Shown here one piece after another: positions 31,067 through 40,318 of a stretch of DNA of 64,000 nt (position 1 is its first letter; every line of letters starts with the position of its first letter). Below the pieces are notes generated by a model. The model worked only from the letters and a program-made list of their open reading frames with translations. It was not told the origin of the DNA and searched no databases. The DNA is taken from positions 992,001-1,056,000 of the forward strand of contig JARGXX010000003.1 in assembly GCA_030374765.1 (NCBI GenBank), in the 5' to 3' direction. A program made the translations under genes and the position numbers. Source of the stretch: Agarophyton chilense. Taxonomy: Eukaryota > Rhodophyta > Florideophyceae > Gracilariales > Gracilariaceae.

Positions 31067-31345
31067 TATGAGAACGATCATTGATGGAAGTCGACCGTCT
31101 ACAATACGCCCGCTCAATGCTTTGTATTTGAACACTTAATTGTTGTTGCTATGAGTCATCATTCGTACCACATGGCAACCTCTTATATCATGTATTACGC
31201 CTGTCAATTATGTTGTAATGTACACTATTTATACATCTATGTACCTCATGTTTGTAAACATCTGCGACCTCGTGCTTGCAGCAATTGTGTACTCTGTTCT
31301 ACACTGTGTGTACCTAGTTCTACACCGCAAGTCTAATCATTCTTA
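31067..31345 (+). repeat. 3' LTR of Copia-1
   Basis: 279 bp, from TATGAGAACG to CATTCTTA, followed by the target duplication GCAAT. Confidence 0.9.
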
Positions 31346-31425
31346 GCAATAATCTTACAGTTTAACATCTTTTAAGAAATTGAGGTCTTTGAATACCGCT
31401 CAATTACCTATTGTCTATACAATCA

Positions 31426-31445
31426 CTGGCCTCATATGAGGCCAG
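31426..31445. repeat. 20-bp perfect palindrome, left side of piggyBac remnant
   Basis: CTGGCCTCATATGAGGCCAG is a perfect 20-bp palindrome. Seventeen of these bases recur at 39044-39060 on the other side of the transposase remnant. Confidence 0.8.
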
Positions 31446-32189
31446 AATTAAAACATCGATAATTTCTGTTATCTTTATCAATTTCCTTAAATTTTTGTGC
31501 CTAGACGTTTTCAACACTCTCTTTCTCTCAGAAGTCAACCTCGAAGATCACGAACAATCGTCCAAAATCAGTACAAAACATCATATTCACTTCATTCTTT
31601 CACAATCTATCAAAAATGTCATCATAATTAGATCCCCAACGTCTATTGGGAAACCAAATAAACTCCCACGCACGTCTTTATACATCAAAGAGCGAGTCAA
31701 AACTGTTTTTTGTCATGCATTGAAATGAAATACACGTAAGTAAAATTGTTACAAGATTTGACGTGATTCTCAAAAAAATCGCGATCACACCTTTGTTTTT
31801 GCTTTCTCTGGTCTTTAAAAGATGTGAACTCTCAGAACTTGTAATATGAAATCCGAGAATCATGTCACGGTTCAAAACTATATTCAAGGAGCCTTCAAAT
31901 CGAACATGTAAATAAATAGCCCTGCTTTTACTAACAAAGATTCAAGAAATCAACAGCAGCATATTTCCATGGATTAAAATGACATTTAAGCAATGAATGC
32001 GTCGAGGTTTTTACTGTGTCAAATAATGACATGAAAGATAGCTTTGTGGATGTTTTGTCGACTAAGGGGTCAACAAAAAATGTATTTTTGACTCTAAATG
32101 TTTCAGTGTGAAGGCATCAATGGAAAGCCATGGTTACTGTTGAAAATGTTATCTCCGAAATTAATGCGCTCTAGAGCTTTTCTCCATAT

Positions 32190-32414
32190 GAATTCTTCAT
32201 GTCGATTTTTCCTGTAGCTCATTTTGAATAAATATTCCGATCTTAGAACTCTCGGCTGGAACGAAGAAACTTAAAACAGACTACAAGGGGTAATTTTTTA
32301 AGATGTTTTTGTTTAATGGTATTGGTGACCTGCATTGAATTCTCAAATAGAAGATCACTCTGGTCTAAAGACACATTTTAAAAATGTATTGACGCCCCGC
32401 ATCTCGAGGAGATC
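32190..32414 (+). pseudogene. piggyBac transposase, 5' fragment
   Basis: Reading in the frame that continues beyond Copia-2 gives a sequence resembling the N-terminal half of DDE_Tnp_1_7 transposases: a PVAHFE...LERRN block, then RCFCLMVLVTCIEF and SNRRSLWSKDTF, with several stops. It ends APHLEEI directly before the Copia-2 target duplication. The catalytic part lies downstream. Confidence 0.6.
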
Positions 32415-32419
32415 ATGTC

Positions 32420-32616
32420 TATGAATCAGTATTAATGATGACTGTTGGCGATTCAGCCATTAATGTTTGTAGTTGAATTTGTAGCGACCGTTTATTACTT
32501 GCCGCGTTAGTCTATTTAAGCAATGGGCTCTATTTGCAGGTAGTAGGAACTCGGAAGTGGAGGCGATCATAGTTGTGCGATAGTTATTAAAACTGTTTAC
32601 ACTGTTCGGATTCTAA
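32420..32616 (+). repeat. 5' LTR of Copia-2
   Basis: 197 bp from TATGAATCAG to GGATTCTAA; the start is fixed by the ATGTC duplication and the end by the primer-binding site. Confidence 0.9.
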
Positions 32617-32630
32617 GTTATGGGCCCAGC
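32617..32630 (+). promoter_or_regulatory. Primer-binding site of Copia-2 (half initiator-tRNA type)
   Basis: GTTATGGGCCCAGC directly abuts the LTR, exactly as in Copia-1, and contains the Gag ATG at 32620. Confidence 0.87.
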
Positions 32631-35600
32631 CCCTAATTCAACCAGTTCTGACTTGCCTAGTCGTCCTCGTTTTTCTTGGGATTTAAAGCAGGCCCCTTGG
32701 ACGGATGGAAAAGGCGATCAAAGTCAATATGCTCGAGCAGTTAAGTTGTGGCAAGTTTTTCATGACGAACTCCCAGCCAACAACAGTAACAAAATTGCTG
32801 TTAATCTCCGTGGTATAATGTTGCTTTCTCAATTGTACGGGAGAGCGAGAAGTTTGTGCTTGAACATTCCAGATGATATAATTAAGAGCAAAGATGGCGC
32901 GGACGCCATTGTAAATGCAATTTACAAAGGGGATGCTTTGGCCGTTGTTAGTGAAGTCTACTCAGATTTTTTGGATCTTATGAATACCAAGCGAAACATA
33001 AATGAGTCGTTTCGTAACTTTGAGCAAAGATTTGAAGCTCAGGTGGCCAAGTTTAACGGTCATGCTTTACTTGGTTCATATATGTTTCCTGATTCCTTGG
33101 TTGCTTTCATGTTAATGGCAAACGCAATTGTATATGGAAATCAAAGAATATCTATTCTCGCAGCTGCCACCCCAAAAGATTCTACACTTAATACGTCTTC
33201 TTCTACCTCTGATTTCTTGAAATTGCTAACCTATGAAGCAGTTTCTTCTGTCGTGAGACAATGCGACAAGCCTAAGGATACGAAGGAACAAATTTTACAC
33301 TCCGTCATTCAGGCCAATTCTGGAAGAACGCACGGTGCTCAGAAGTCACAGGGAAAGAAAACACTTTCAAACGAACAACTGGCTGATTTGAAGTCAAATT
33401 CTCAGTGCCATAAATGCAAAAAAATCGGTCATTGGGCTAAAGAATGTCCAGAAGATGCTTCTGGTAAAACATCATCTGATACCGCATCCAATATAAGACA
33501 GAACACACTATCATTTAACATGGTTCAAATTTCAGGTGCCGAAGAGAGTTCTTTTAATTGTATCGGACCACTTCTAGATGATGGTGCCCCGTACAGTGGT
33601 ATGGGATTGGATGAGTTCCTTCTAATCCAACCACTCATCCTACCAACCTGGACCGGTGAGCTTCTTCTTCTCCCCGAAGCTATTAAAAATCGCCCTTACT
33701 GGCAATACGGATCTGGAAATCATCGTAGTTCATCCAGAAAAATTTTGGGTTCCATCAATCTTGATGTTTTATCCGATAATGGAGTAATTGTGAAGATGCG
33801 TCATCTTCTCATCAGCGGGTCTTCACAATGGGTGATTGGGAGAAATGTTACTCGATTTTGTAACATTATCCATATGGGTGGAAACATTTTGCAGTTCGAC
33901 CTGGGTGATGGTTGTTTAGATACTGTTTCTCTCGTGAATCACGATTTTCATTGTTTTGTCCCGTATGAACGCTTTCTGAGAGATACTGCTGGGTCGAGTT
34001 TAATGACTAGCTCCGTTTTCTTTTGTGCTACCGCACAAATCAGTGATGAAGCTAAAGGTCTTTCATGGGCTAAAAGGAAGGCCATTGTGGATAAAGTTCA
34101 TCAGCACGTTTGTGGTCATTCGTCTTTTTCTGATATCAAGCTTTTACTTGAAAGAAACAAAGTTTGGAATAATGATGTTCAAAAGTATCTTGGATCGGTC
34201 ATTGAAACGTGTTCAAACTGTCTCAAAACATAAGTTCTATGTCCAGGAATTCTAATGAAGTTGTTTGTTTCGACCACTTCTTTCTCGATGAAATTCCAGT
34301 CTTTAACGCAATGGATTCTGTTACACGTTACTCAGTTGGGTGTGTTGTTCCAGATACAAAGATTTCTCATGCAGTTTCCGCTTTCGACACTTTGTGGATA
34401 TCTCAATTTTGGCAGCCAACCAAAGTTCTCTACGATCCAGGCTTTAATTGCGAGGAATTCAAGAGCTATCTAAAACGTCTCGGCATCTTATCCCAAGCTA
34501 TTCCTCCAAGACGACACAATAAGAATGTAAATTGAGTCGAAACACAGAATACTGAGAGATATTTACTTGCGCTTGAAGAATTCTAACCCACGGCAGGAAA
34601 GCTCTGCGTTGGTTCAGCAGATGTTCCGTGTATCCAACGTTTTGTATGGAAACAATACTCTATCTGCCTATGAGCTTGCAAAAGGACACTCATATCCGAT
34701 TCATCCAGATGTCAGGCCTAATCAAATTCCGGAAGATCTCTTTGCGGCACAGAACGCTCTTCAAGCCAAACGGAAGCTGAAACTGATTCTCAACTCCAAA
34801 AGTATTCAGGACAAACATGTTCATGTCGGTGATATGGTCGAATTTTTTGTCAAGCAAAGCCATCAGAAACGTGGTAAATGGTCAGAAGCTTTACCTGTTT
34901 TAAGTTATGATCATACTAATCGTTCGGTTTGTTTACCTGAAAAAAAAGGAAAGACTTTTTCGGCAGCCCTGGAAGACATTCGTCCAGCTATTTTGGACAA
35001 TGTGCTGGCTAATTCTGTTCGTGAATCGATCGATATGCTAGATTCTGATTTGGAACTCGATATAGAACATTTGAGTTCTGATGAAACAGCTTTCGAAGAA
35101 AATGTTCTTCCTCCATCTCGAGATGCGGAGGAAGATGATTCCAACATCAACGATGTTGTCATGCCAAATGTGGGCGACAAAATCGAAGTTTTTTGGCCTA
35201 TTGATGATACATTTTATCCTGGTACTGTCGGAGATTATGACAATGAGACCGACAAATTTCGTGTAGATTATGTGGATGGAGAAGTCGAAACATTGAAACT
35301 CCAAGATGAGCAATGGAAATTCTTGATTGATGAATCTCAGCTTTCAACAAACAAAGTACAACTTCTACCAGGCTTAGAGCTATCTAGTTCCGAACGAAAT
35401 GCTCTTCGCGAATACTTTAATCATTTCAACTCGAAAGAATTTCTGCTTCATCAGGCTCAAGGTTTGCCTCAGTTTGTGACGCAAAATGCATACCACACTG
35501 AAGAGAACAACTTCAAGAAGATCGTCAAGGAGGTGCATGTATCTAAAATACCTGCCGATGCCAACATCATATCAAGTCATGTACTGTATAAAATCAAGAT

Positions 35601-37017
35601 CCTGGATGATAAAAGTCTAATGTTGAAAGCTAGAATTGCACCACATGGTAACAAAGATAAGGAAAAAGATATGATCAAAAGCGACTCTGCGGTTTGTCCT
35701 CCTCTTGGAATACGTGTTTTACTTTCTATGACCAGAATTTTCAAGTGGAAATTGGCCAAGATTGATGTGAAGTCTACTTTTTTACAAACAGGAAGTGCTG
35801 AACGAGATGTTTATGTTGTACCTCCTCGTGAATGTAGAAACAGGTCGTTCTACTGGCTTCTTCTAACCGCTGCTTATGGTTTGGCTAACGCAAGTGCAAA
35901 GTGGCAAGATTGCAGTGATTCTTTCTTTTATGAGCTTGGATTTTTGCAGTTGCCATATATCCCACAGTTGTTCTATATGAAAAGTGGTTCCAGCAACGAC
36001 ATTCAAGTTCTTGCTATCAAGGTGGTCGATGATATTCTCATTGCCGGACCTTGCGAAGTTGTCAAATCTACTGTTCAAAAAATTAACGAAAGATTCAAAC
36101 TTGGTACTATAGTGTATGGTCCTGGACAATTCTTATTTTATGGTTTAACGATTGTACAGGATGAAGATTTTTCCATTCTTATCCACGCTGACGAGAAACT
36201 TAATGCACTACAATCCTATCCTCTGGACCGATTTCGACGCCGTCAATCTGAAGAGCCTTTGAATGCAATAGAACTTTCTGCATTTAGAGCTCTTAATAGT
36301 TCCATTGGATGGATAGGAATTGTGGCTAGTCCATTCTGCTCCTTATACTCGAGCTTCTTACAGCAAAGAAGTGGAAAACCATGCGTAAGTGATTTGATTA
36401 CCCAAATTAACAGTCTCAAAGTTTTGAAAAAGCTTGGAAGTTCTTCTTTGTTCAAACGTCCTGTCAATGACAAGTCGCATAGAATATCGATTGTGGTGTT
36501 TTCAGATGCAAGTCGATCAAATGAATGTGGACAACTTGGTTTCATTCTTGGACTCCTCATTGGAGAATTTGAGAGGAATTCTATATTTCATACTTTTCTC
36601 TGGAATTCAAACAAGTCCAGACGTCCCGTCAAGTCAATCGGAGCAGCGGAAATATTAGCAGCTGGATATGCAATTGACGAAGCCAAACTTTTGGCAGGCA
36701 CTTACTCAACTCTTCTCAACATAGATGTTGATGTTATGGTTGCTGTCGATTCAAAGGATCTGTATGATTGTCTATCAACTTGTCACTGCCCTAGTGACAA
36801 AAGCATTCGCGCAGATGTAGCCGTTATCCGCTACGAGTTTGAAACGCATAATGTTAATCAAATGATTTGGATACCTGGTAGAATCAATCCAGCAGACCCT
36901 TTGACAAAGAGAGATAGCCCTTTGACTAAGCCGGTGCAGTTAATGTTGTACGAAGGTCAGCTGTCCGAAGATTTCACTCAAGCTCAGGTTCGATCCTCTG
37001 AGAAGTATCTTGGGTAA
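32620..37017 (+). pseudogene. Copia-2 Gag-Pol polyprotein with two compensating frameshifts
   Basis: ATG 32620 to TAA 37015-37017 spans 1,466 codons. The frame is lost near 34220-34233, where the integrase zinc site ends (HVCGH...CSNC), continues in another frame to about 34535, and returns to the first frame from about 34530, so the indels cancel. Gag has a canonical zinc knuckle CHKCKKIGHWAKEC (about residue 263). Protease has LLDDGAPYS. The integrase core has CFDHFFLDE and, after the second shift, IESKH. The Tudor-like domain lies at 35164-35325. Reverse transcriptase has VKSTFLQTG, AYGLANASAKW and KVVDDILIAG. RNase H has FSDASRSNECGQLG and DPLTKRDSP. Apart from the two indels the frame is open, so the copy decayed recently. 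Confidence 0.9.
35164..35325 (+). other. Tudor-like domain segment in Copia-2 polyprotein
   Basis: The pattern VGDKIEVFWPIDDTFYPGTV is followed by YVDGEVETL and EQWKF. It is the same fold signature as in Copia-1, even though the two polyproteins are well diverged, which suggests selection on the domain. Confidence 0.8.
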
Positions 37018-37026
37018 GAGTCTCTC

Positions 37027-37044
37027 AAAAGGAAAGAGAGAGAA
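37027..37044 (+). other. Polypurine tract of Copia-2
   Basis: An 18-base all-purine run lies directly before the right LTR. Confidence 0.8.
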
Positions 37045-37241
37045 TATGAACCAGTATTAATGATGAATGTTGGCGATTCAGCCGTTAATGTTTGTAGTTG
37101 AATTTGTAGCGACCGTTTATCACTTGCCGAGTTAGTCTATTTAAGCAATGGGCTCTATCTGCAGGTAGTAGGAACTCGGAAGGGGAGGCGATCATAGTTG
37201 TGCGATAGTTATTAAAACTGTTTACACTGTTCGGATTCTAA
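37045..37241 (+). repeat. 3' LTR of Copia-2
   Basis: 197 bp from TATGAACCAG to GGATTCTAA, followed by the duplication ATGTC at 37242-37246. Confidence 0.9.
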
Positions 37242-38463
37242 ATGTCACGCAATCGATTTGAACATATACGTCAATTTATTGTTTTCAGTGGCTCTGAAAA
37301 CGATCAAATTTTAGGAAAAGACAGATTATCATGCATTACTGACTTCATGAAAGCTACAAATGACCATAGAAAACATTTTTTGTCGCTCTTACACACTTTG
37401 TGCGTGGAAGAAAGTATGTCACGTTTGTATCAACTTAGAGAGAAATGGACTGAAAGTTAACTTCTGCATTACACTTCTCTTGATAGAAAACTTGAAAATG
37501 ATTGTGAAATTAAAACAATGTGTTGTGGAAGGATTGTAATTATTCTCAAAATAGAGATCACAATAAAAGCTTTGCAATCATATTTGAATCCTTCTGAATC
37601 GGAACGTGCGCATGGAACAGCTGTTATAAGGAGACTGGTCAAATTTGGTTCTCAACTGATCGAGTTGTTTTTGTGCCAATTCATATTTTGCATTTGTTGA
37701 AACAGCCGAAGAACTTTTCAAAAGAGGGATGCAATTTATTGCGGTTGTAAAAACAGCAACCAGAAGTTTTCCCGTGAAACATTTTTACGGAACTTTCGAT
37801 GACGTTACGAGTCCAGCAGGTGTCAATAGTCGCGAAACTGCAAGAATTAATTCGAAAGATGATATCTGTGCTCTGGATGGACTCTGAGAGGAGATATTTC
37901 ATCAGCACTTGTAGCAGTACCAAACAAAGAACTCCCATACCTCATGAAAGATGGAATGCAACTGATAGAATAACAACGAAAATACCACTTTCTATTGCTA
38001 TTCCAGAGGTTTGCGAGGAGTACTATTCTTGTTATTCCATAATTGATAAGCGTAAAAGATCACTTCAAGATTATCTGAATATAGAAATGAAATTTGAAGT
38101 GAAGGAATGGTTTTTTAGATTGAATACTTCCTTGCTGGTAATGTGCGTGGTTGATGCTTGGAAGCTTTACAAGTGTGCATAAGGGAACAAATTTAATCTT
38201 ATGCCGCACACTTCCTATTGTAATCTCGTAGACGGATTAATAGATAACAACTGGAATGCTATTCAAATTATGAAAAGAAAATTTAAGGAAGAAGATGAAA
38301 TAGAAAACCCATATATGGCTAGTACCGGCATTCATTTAATGAAGACCAATCGGAAACGAACGAAATTAGATTGTTTTTTGACGTCTCAAACATATCAAGG
38401 ACGATGCAAAGTCTGCAAAACCAATTACAAATCAAAATGTGTTTGTTCAAAATGGATAAAATA
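37242..38463 (+). pseudogene. piggyBac transposase, main fragment (DDE_Tnp_1_7)
   Basis: It starts at the Met of MSRNRFEHIRQFIVFSGS, a hallmark of piggyBac transposases; this ATG is part of the Copia-2 target duplication. After frameshifts near 37460 and 37670 come ANSYFAFVETAEELFKRG, then MQFIAVVKTATRSFPV, then a block VCEEYYSCYSIIDKRK and WFFRLNTSLLVMCVVDAW. In the canonical family the first of these blocks begins with a catalytic Asp; here Asn stands in its place. One in-frame TAA (38180-38182) separates the last block, which ends in a Cys-rich tail CKVCKTNYKSKCVC like the C-terminal zinc domain of piggyBac. Non-functional relic. Confidence 0.8.
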
Positions 38464-39420
38464 GAACGATATAGATGTTTATGTATGTCACAGCTGAACC
38501 GGTCGTGATGGTTTTATAGATCATCTGCGTGACATTCATCACATTTCGAGCAACATTTAGTCAACCACATTCATGTTCGTATGTCAACATGCGTTTTTAA
38601 GTCTTTTAGAGGCATTTTTTAAAGGTATAAAACCAAATTTCAAATCACCATAAGCCACCTACTAATTCAATCCGCGTTATTCAACTTGCTAGATGTAACA
38701 TGGTCTCTGACGAAACAATTCCTTTAGCGGATGTCACCTTATTCTGTCTGCTGTTCAAGAGAAATAAAATGCATTGTTAGACCATAATAAGTTTTAGAAG
38801 TAGTAGAGCTCCGCTAGGAGTGTTAAAAGTGGCAAATAACTCAATCAGGTTTGAACACTATGCTTATCAGACTTCGATCTGTCTTGAAACGACTGAGCTG
38901 GTGTTACTGAAGACAGCTGTCCAATGAATGTACTTTGAAGCAGTTGTAACATGTCTAGAAAATTTGTGTTTTACTTAGAAAAAAGAATTCGCCGAGGCAG
39001 TGTAGACACCACCGTTTTTTACTAAATTTTCGAAAATTTGAACTGGCCTCATATGAGGCCCAGCTGGTCTCATGTGAGGCCAATCCTTCGGGCGTGTAGA
39101 CACTAAATTACTATTTCAGCGTTCCAAATGTTTTTACGTCTCTGCTAGAAAAACTCAAAAATCGGGAAATTCTGCGCTCTGATGTACAGTTTGCGAAAAA
39201 ATGTCAGGCAGAATATGCAAACTGTAAGCCTTAAAGCCGACTTATGAGTCGTTGACCAGTCTGCTTTGCGTCTGTCGTTATATCGCTCTTAAAATGCAGT
39301 GTAATAATTTCCTAGTCATCATCAAATTCTACGACCTAAGTGCCCAATGCACAGAGACTGTCATAGAGGAAAGAAAGGCAAGAAGTCCTTTTAGAAAATC
39401 CTCAAAAATCCATGAGGATG
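38464..39420. other. AT-rich 3' flank of the piggyBac remnant
   Basis: No gene recognised. It contains the second palindrome copy (39044-39060), a degenerate third copy (39066-39081) and two copies of GTGTAGACAC (about 39000 and 39095). Confidence 0.55.
39044..39060. repeat. Palindrome, right side of piggyBac remnant
   Basis: TGGCCTCATATGAGGCC repeats 17 bp of the left palindrome. A degenerate copy GGTCTCATGTGAGGCC follows at 39066-39081. Confidence 0.75.
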
Positions 39421-40213
39421 TGTAGTGCAACGCCAAGGGCGGCGGAAACACACGAAGATGTCCGAGTCTTCCTCCAAGGAGGGTAGCACGGCGACGGAGC
39501 CTCTCCGGAGTGAACACGACTAAGTCGTGGTGTAAGGCCGAGGTTCACCGGCACGCCAAGCGGGGAGAGTGCGGGATGCTTGAAGGGAGCAGACCAGGTA
39601 TGAGCTGTTTTCCACGAGAGTGGGCAAGCGATAAAGGGGGGACCACCCAGTGGGGGCGATCGGGGGCATGGGCCACGAGAGCCAAAAGAAATATGTAGCA
39701 AACCCAATACTGGGGCGAGAACACGGCAGTGATATGAAAGATATACACGCTAACAGCGGTGAGTCTCCTGTTGACTCAGGGTGGATAAGTCTACCGTTAG
39801 TAACGCGGCTTCACCTCCGTAGAGTGTGGAAGACTCGCGAAAGCGGAAAAGACTTAGAGCCAAGAACCCTGGTTGGGGAGGTCTACTAAGTGTCAGGGCG
39901 AGATCGCCCTGGCACTATATAGTGTAGAATACTGTAAAGAGCTCCCTAACCTAGTGTAATAAAGCTAAATAAATAGAGAAATATCCAGCTATGCTGTGCC
40001 AACCTGTCCTGGGCCACCCGTGGTACACGTGGGTAAGTCACACCCAAATCGGGGCCACGGCGCACGGCCGCCGGTGCACTTCGCGTACAACGCGTATACA
40101 CCTGGCTACGCCAGCCTGCTAGTAGCGGTACTACTCATATATCTCACAAGTATCGCCCGAGGCGGAAAAACAACCAAGTCCTGGAAAACGGCCCTCACGA
40201 GGGTTGCACTTCA
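39421..40213. mobile_element. Solo LTR (793 bp)
   Basis: It starts TGTAGTGCAAC and ends GTTGCACTTCA, a terminal inverted repeat matching at 10 of 11 positions. It is flanked by the duplication GGATG at 39416-39420 and 40214-40218. No coding frame or second LTR accompanies it. It is GC-rich against AT-rich surroundings. It is not the same family as the solo LTR at 25883. Confidence 0.88.
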
Positions 40214-40318
40214 GGATGTAGTGACTTGATCATAGATGTCGCCTGAATGTGACCTCGTCTTCGCTGTACGTAAACGTTTCCATTTATGCCCATGCAGATG
40301 CACAGATGATCAAATAAA

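Larger units (their letters stand above)
25687..31345 (+). mobile_element. Copia-1, divergent Ty1/copia LTR retrotransposon
   Basis: A full-length element with LTRs at 25687-26534 (interrupted) and 31067-31345, flanked by the 5-bp target duplication GCAAT at 25682-25686 and 31346-31350. The LTRs, without the insertion, are about 280 bp and about 97% identical by eye. They begin TATGA and end TTCTTA, not TG...CA. Order is LTR, primer-binding site, a single Gag-PR-IN-Tudor-RT-RNaseH frame, purine tract, LTR. Integrase precedes reverse transcriptase, which places it in Ty1/copia. Two in-frame TAG codons inactivate it. Confidence 0.92.
32420..37241 (+). mobile_element. Copia-2, second member of the divergent Ty1/copia lineage
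   Basis: LTRs of 197 bp at 32420-32616 and 37045-37241 differ at about seven positions by eye. The target duplication is ATGTC at 32415-32419 and 37242-37246. The LTR begins TATGAA and ends TTCTAA. A primer-binding site identical to that of Copia-1 and a long purine tract (37027-37044) border the inside. The polyprotein is collinear with Copia-1 but diverged, while the LTRs share no clear similarity with those of Copia-1. It interrupts the piggyBac transposase gene. Confidence 0.93.
31351..39230 (+). mobile_element. Decayed piggyBac-type DNA transposon, split by Copia-2
   Basis: Coding remnants of a DDE_Tnp_1_7 transposase occur on both sides of Copia-2 (about 32190-32414 and 37242-38463). 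The flanks are AT-rich and carry a matching palindrome GGCCTCATATGAGGCC at both sides (31426-31445; 39044-39060). A 10-bp inverted pair, CTTACAGTTT at 31354-31363 and AAACTGTAAG at 39219-39228, next to TTAA at 39231, could be degenerate ends, since piggyBac targets TTAA. The outer limits are therefore tentative. Confidence 0.55.
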
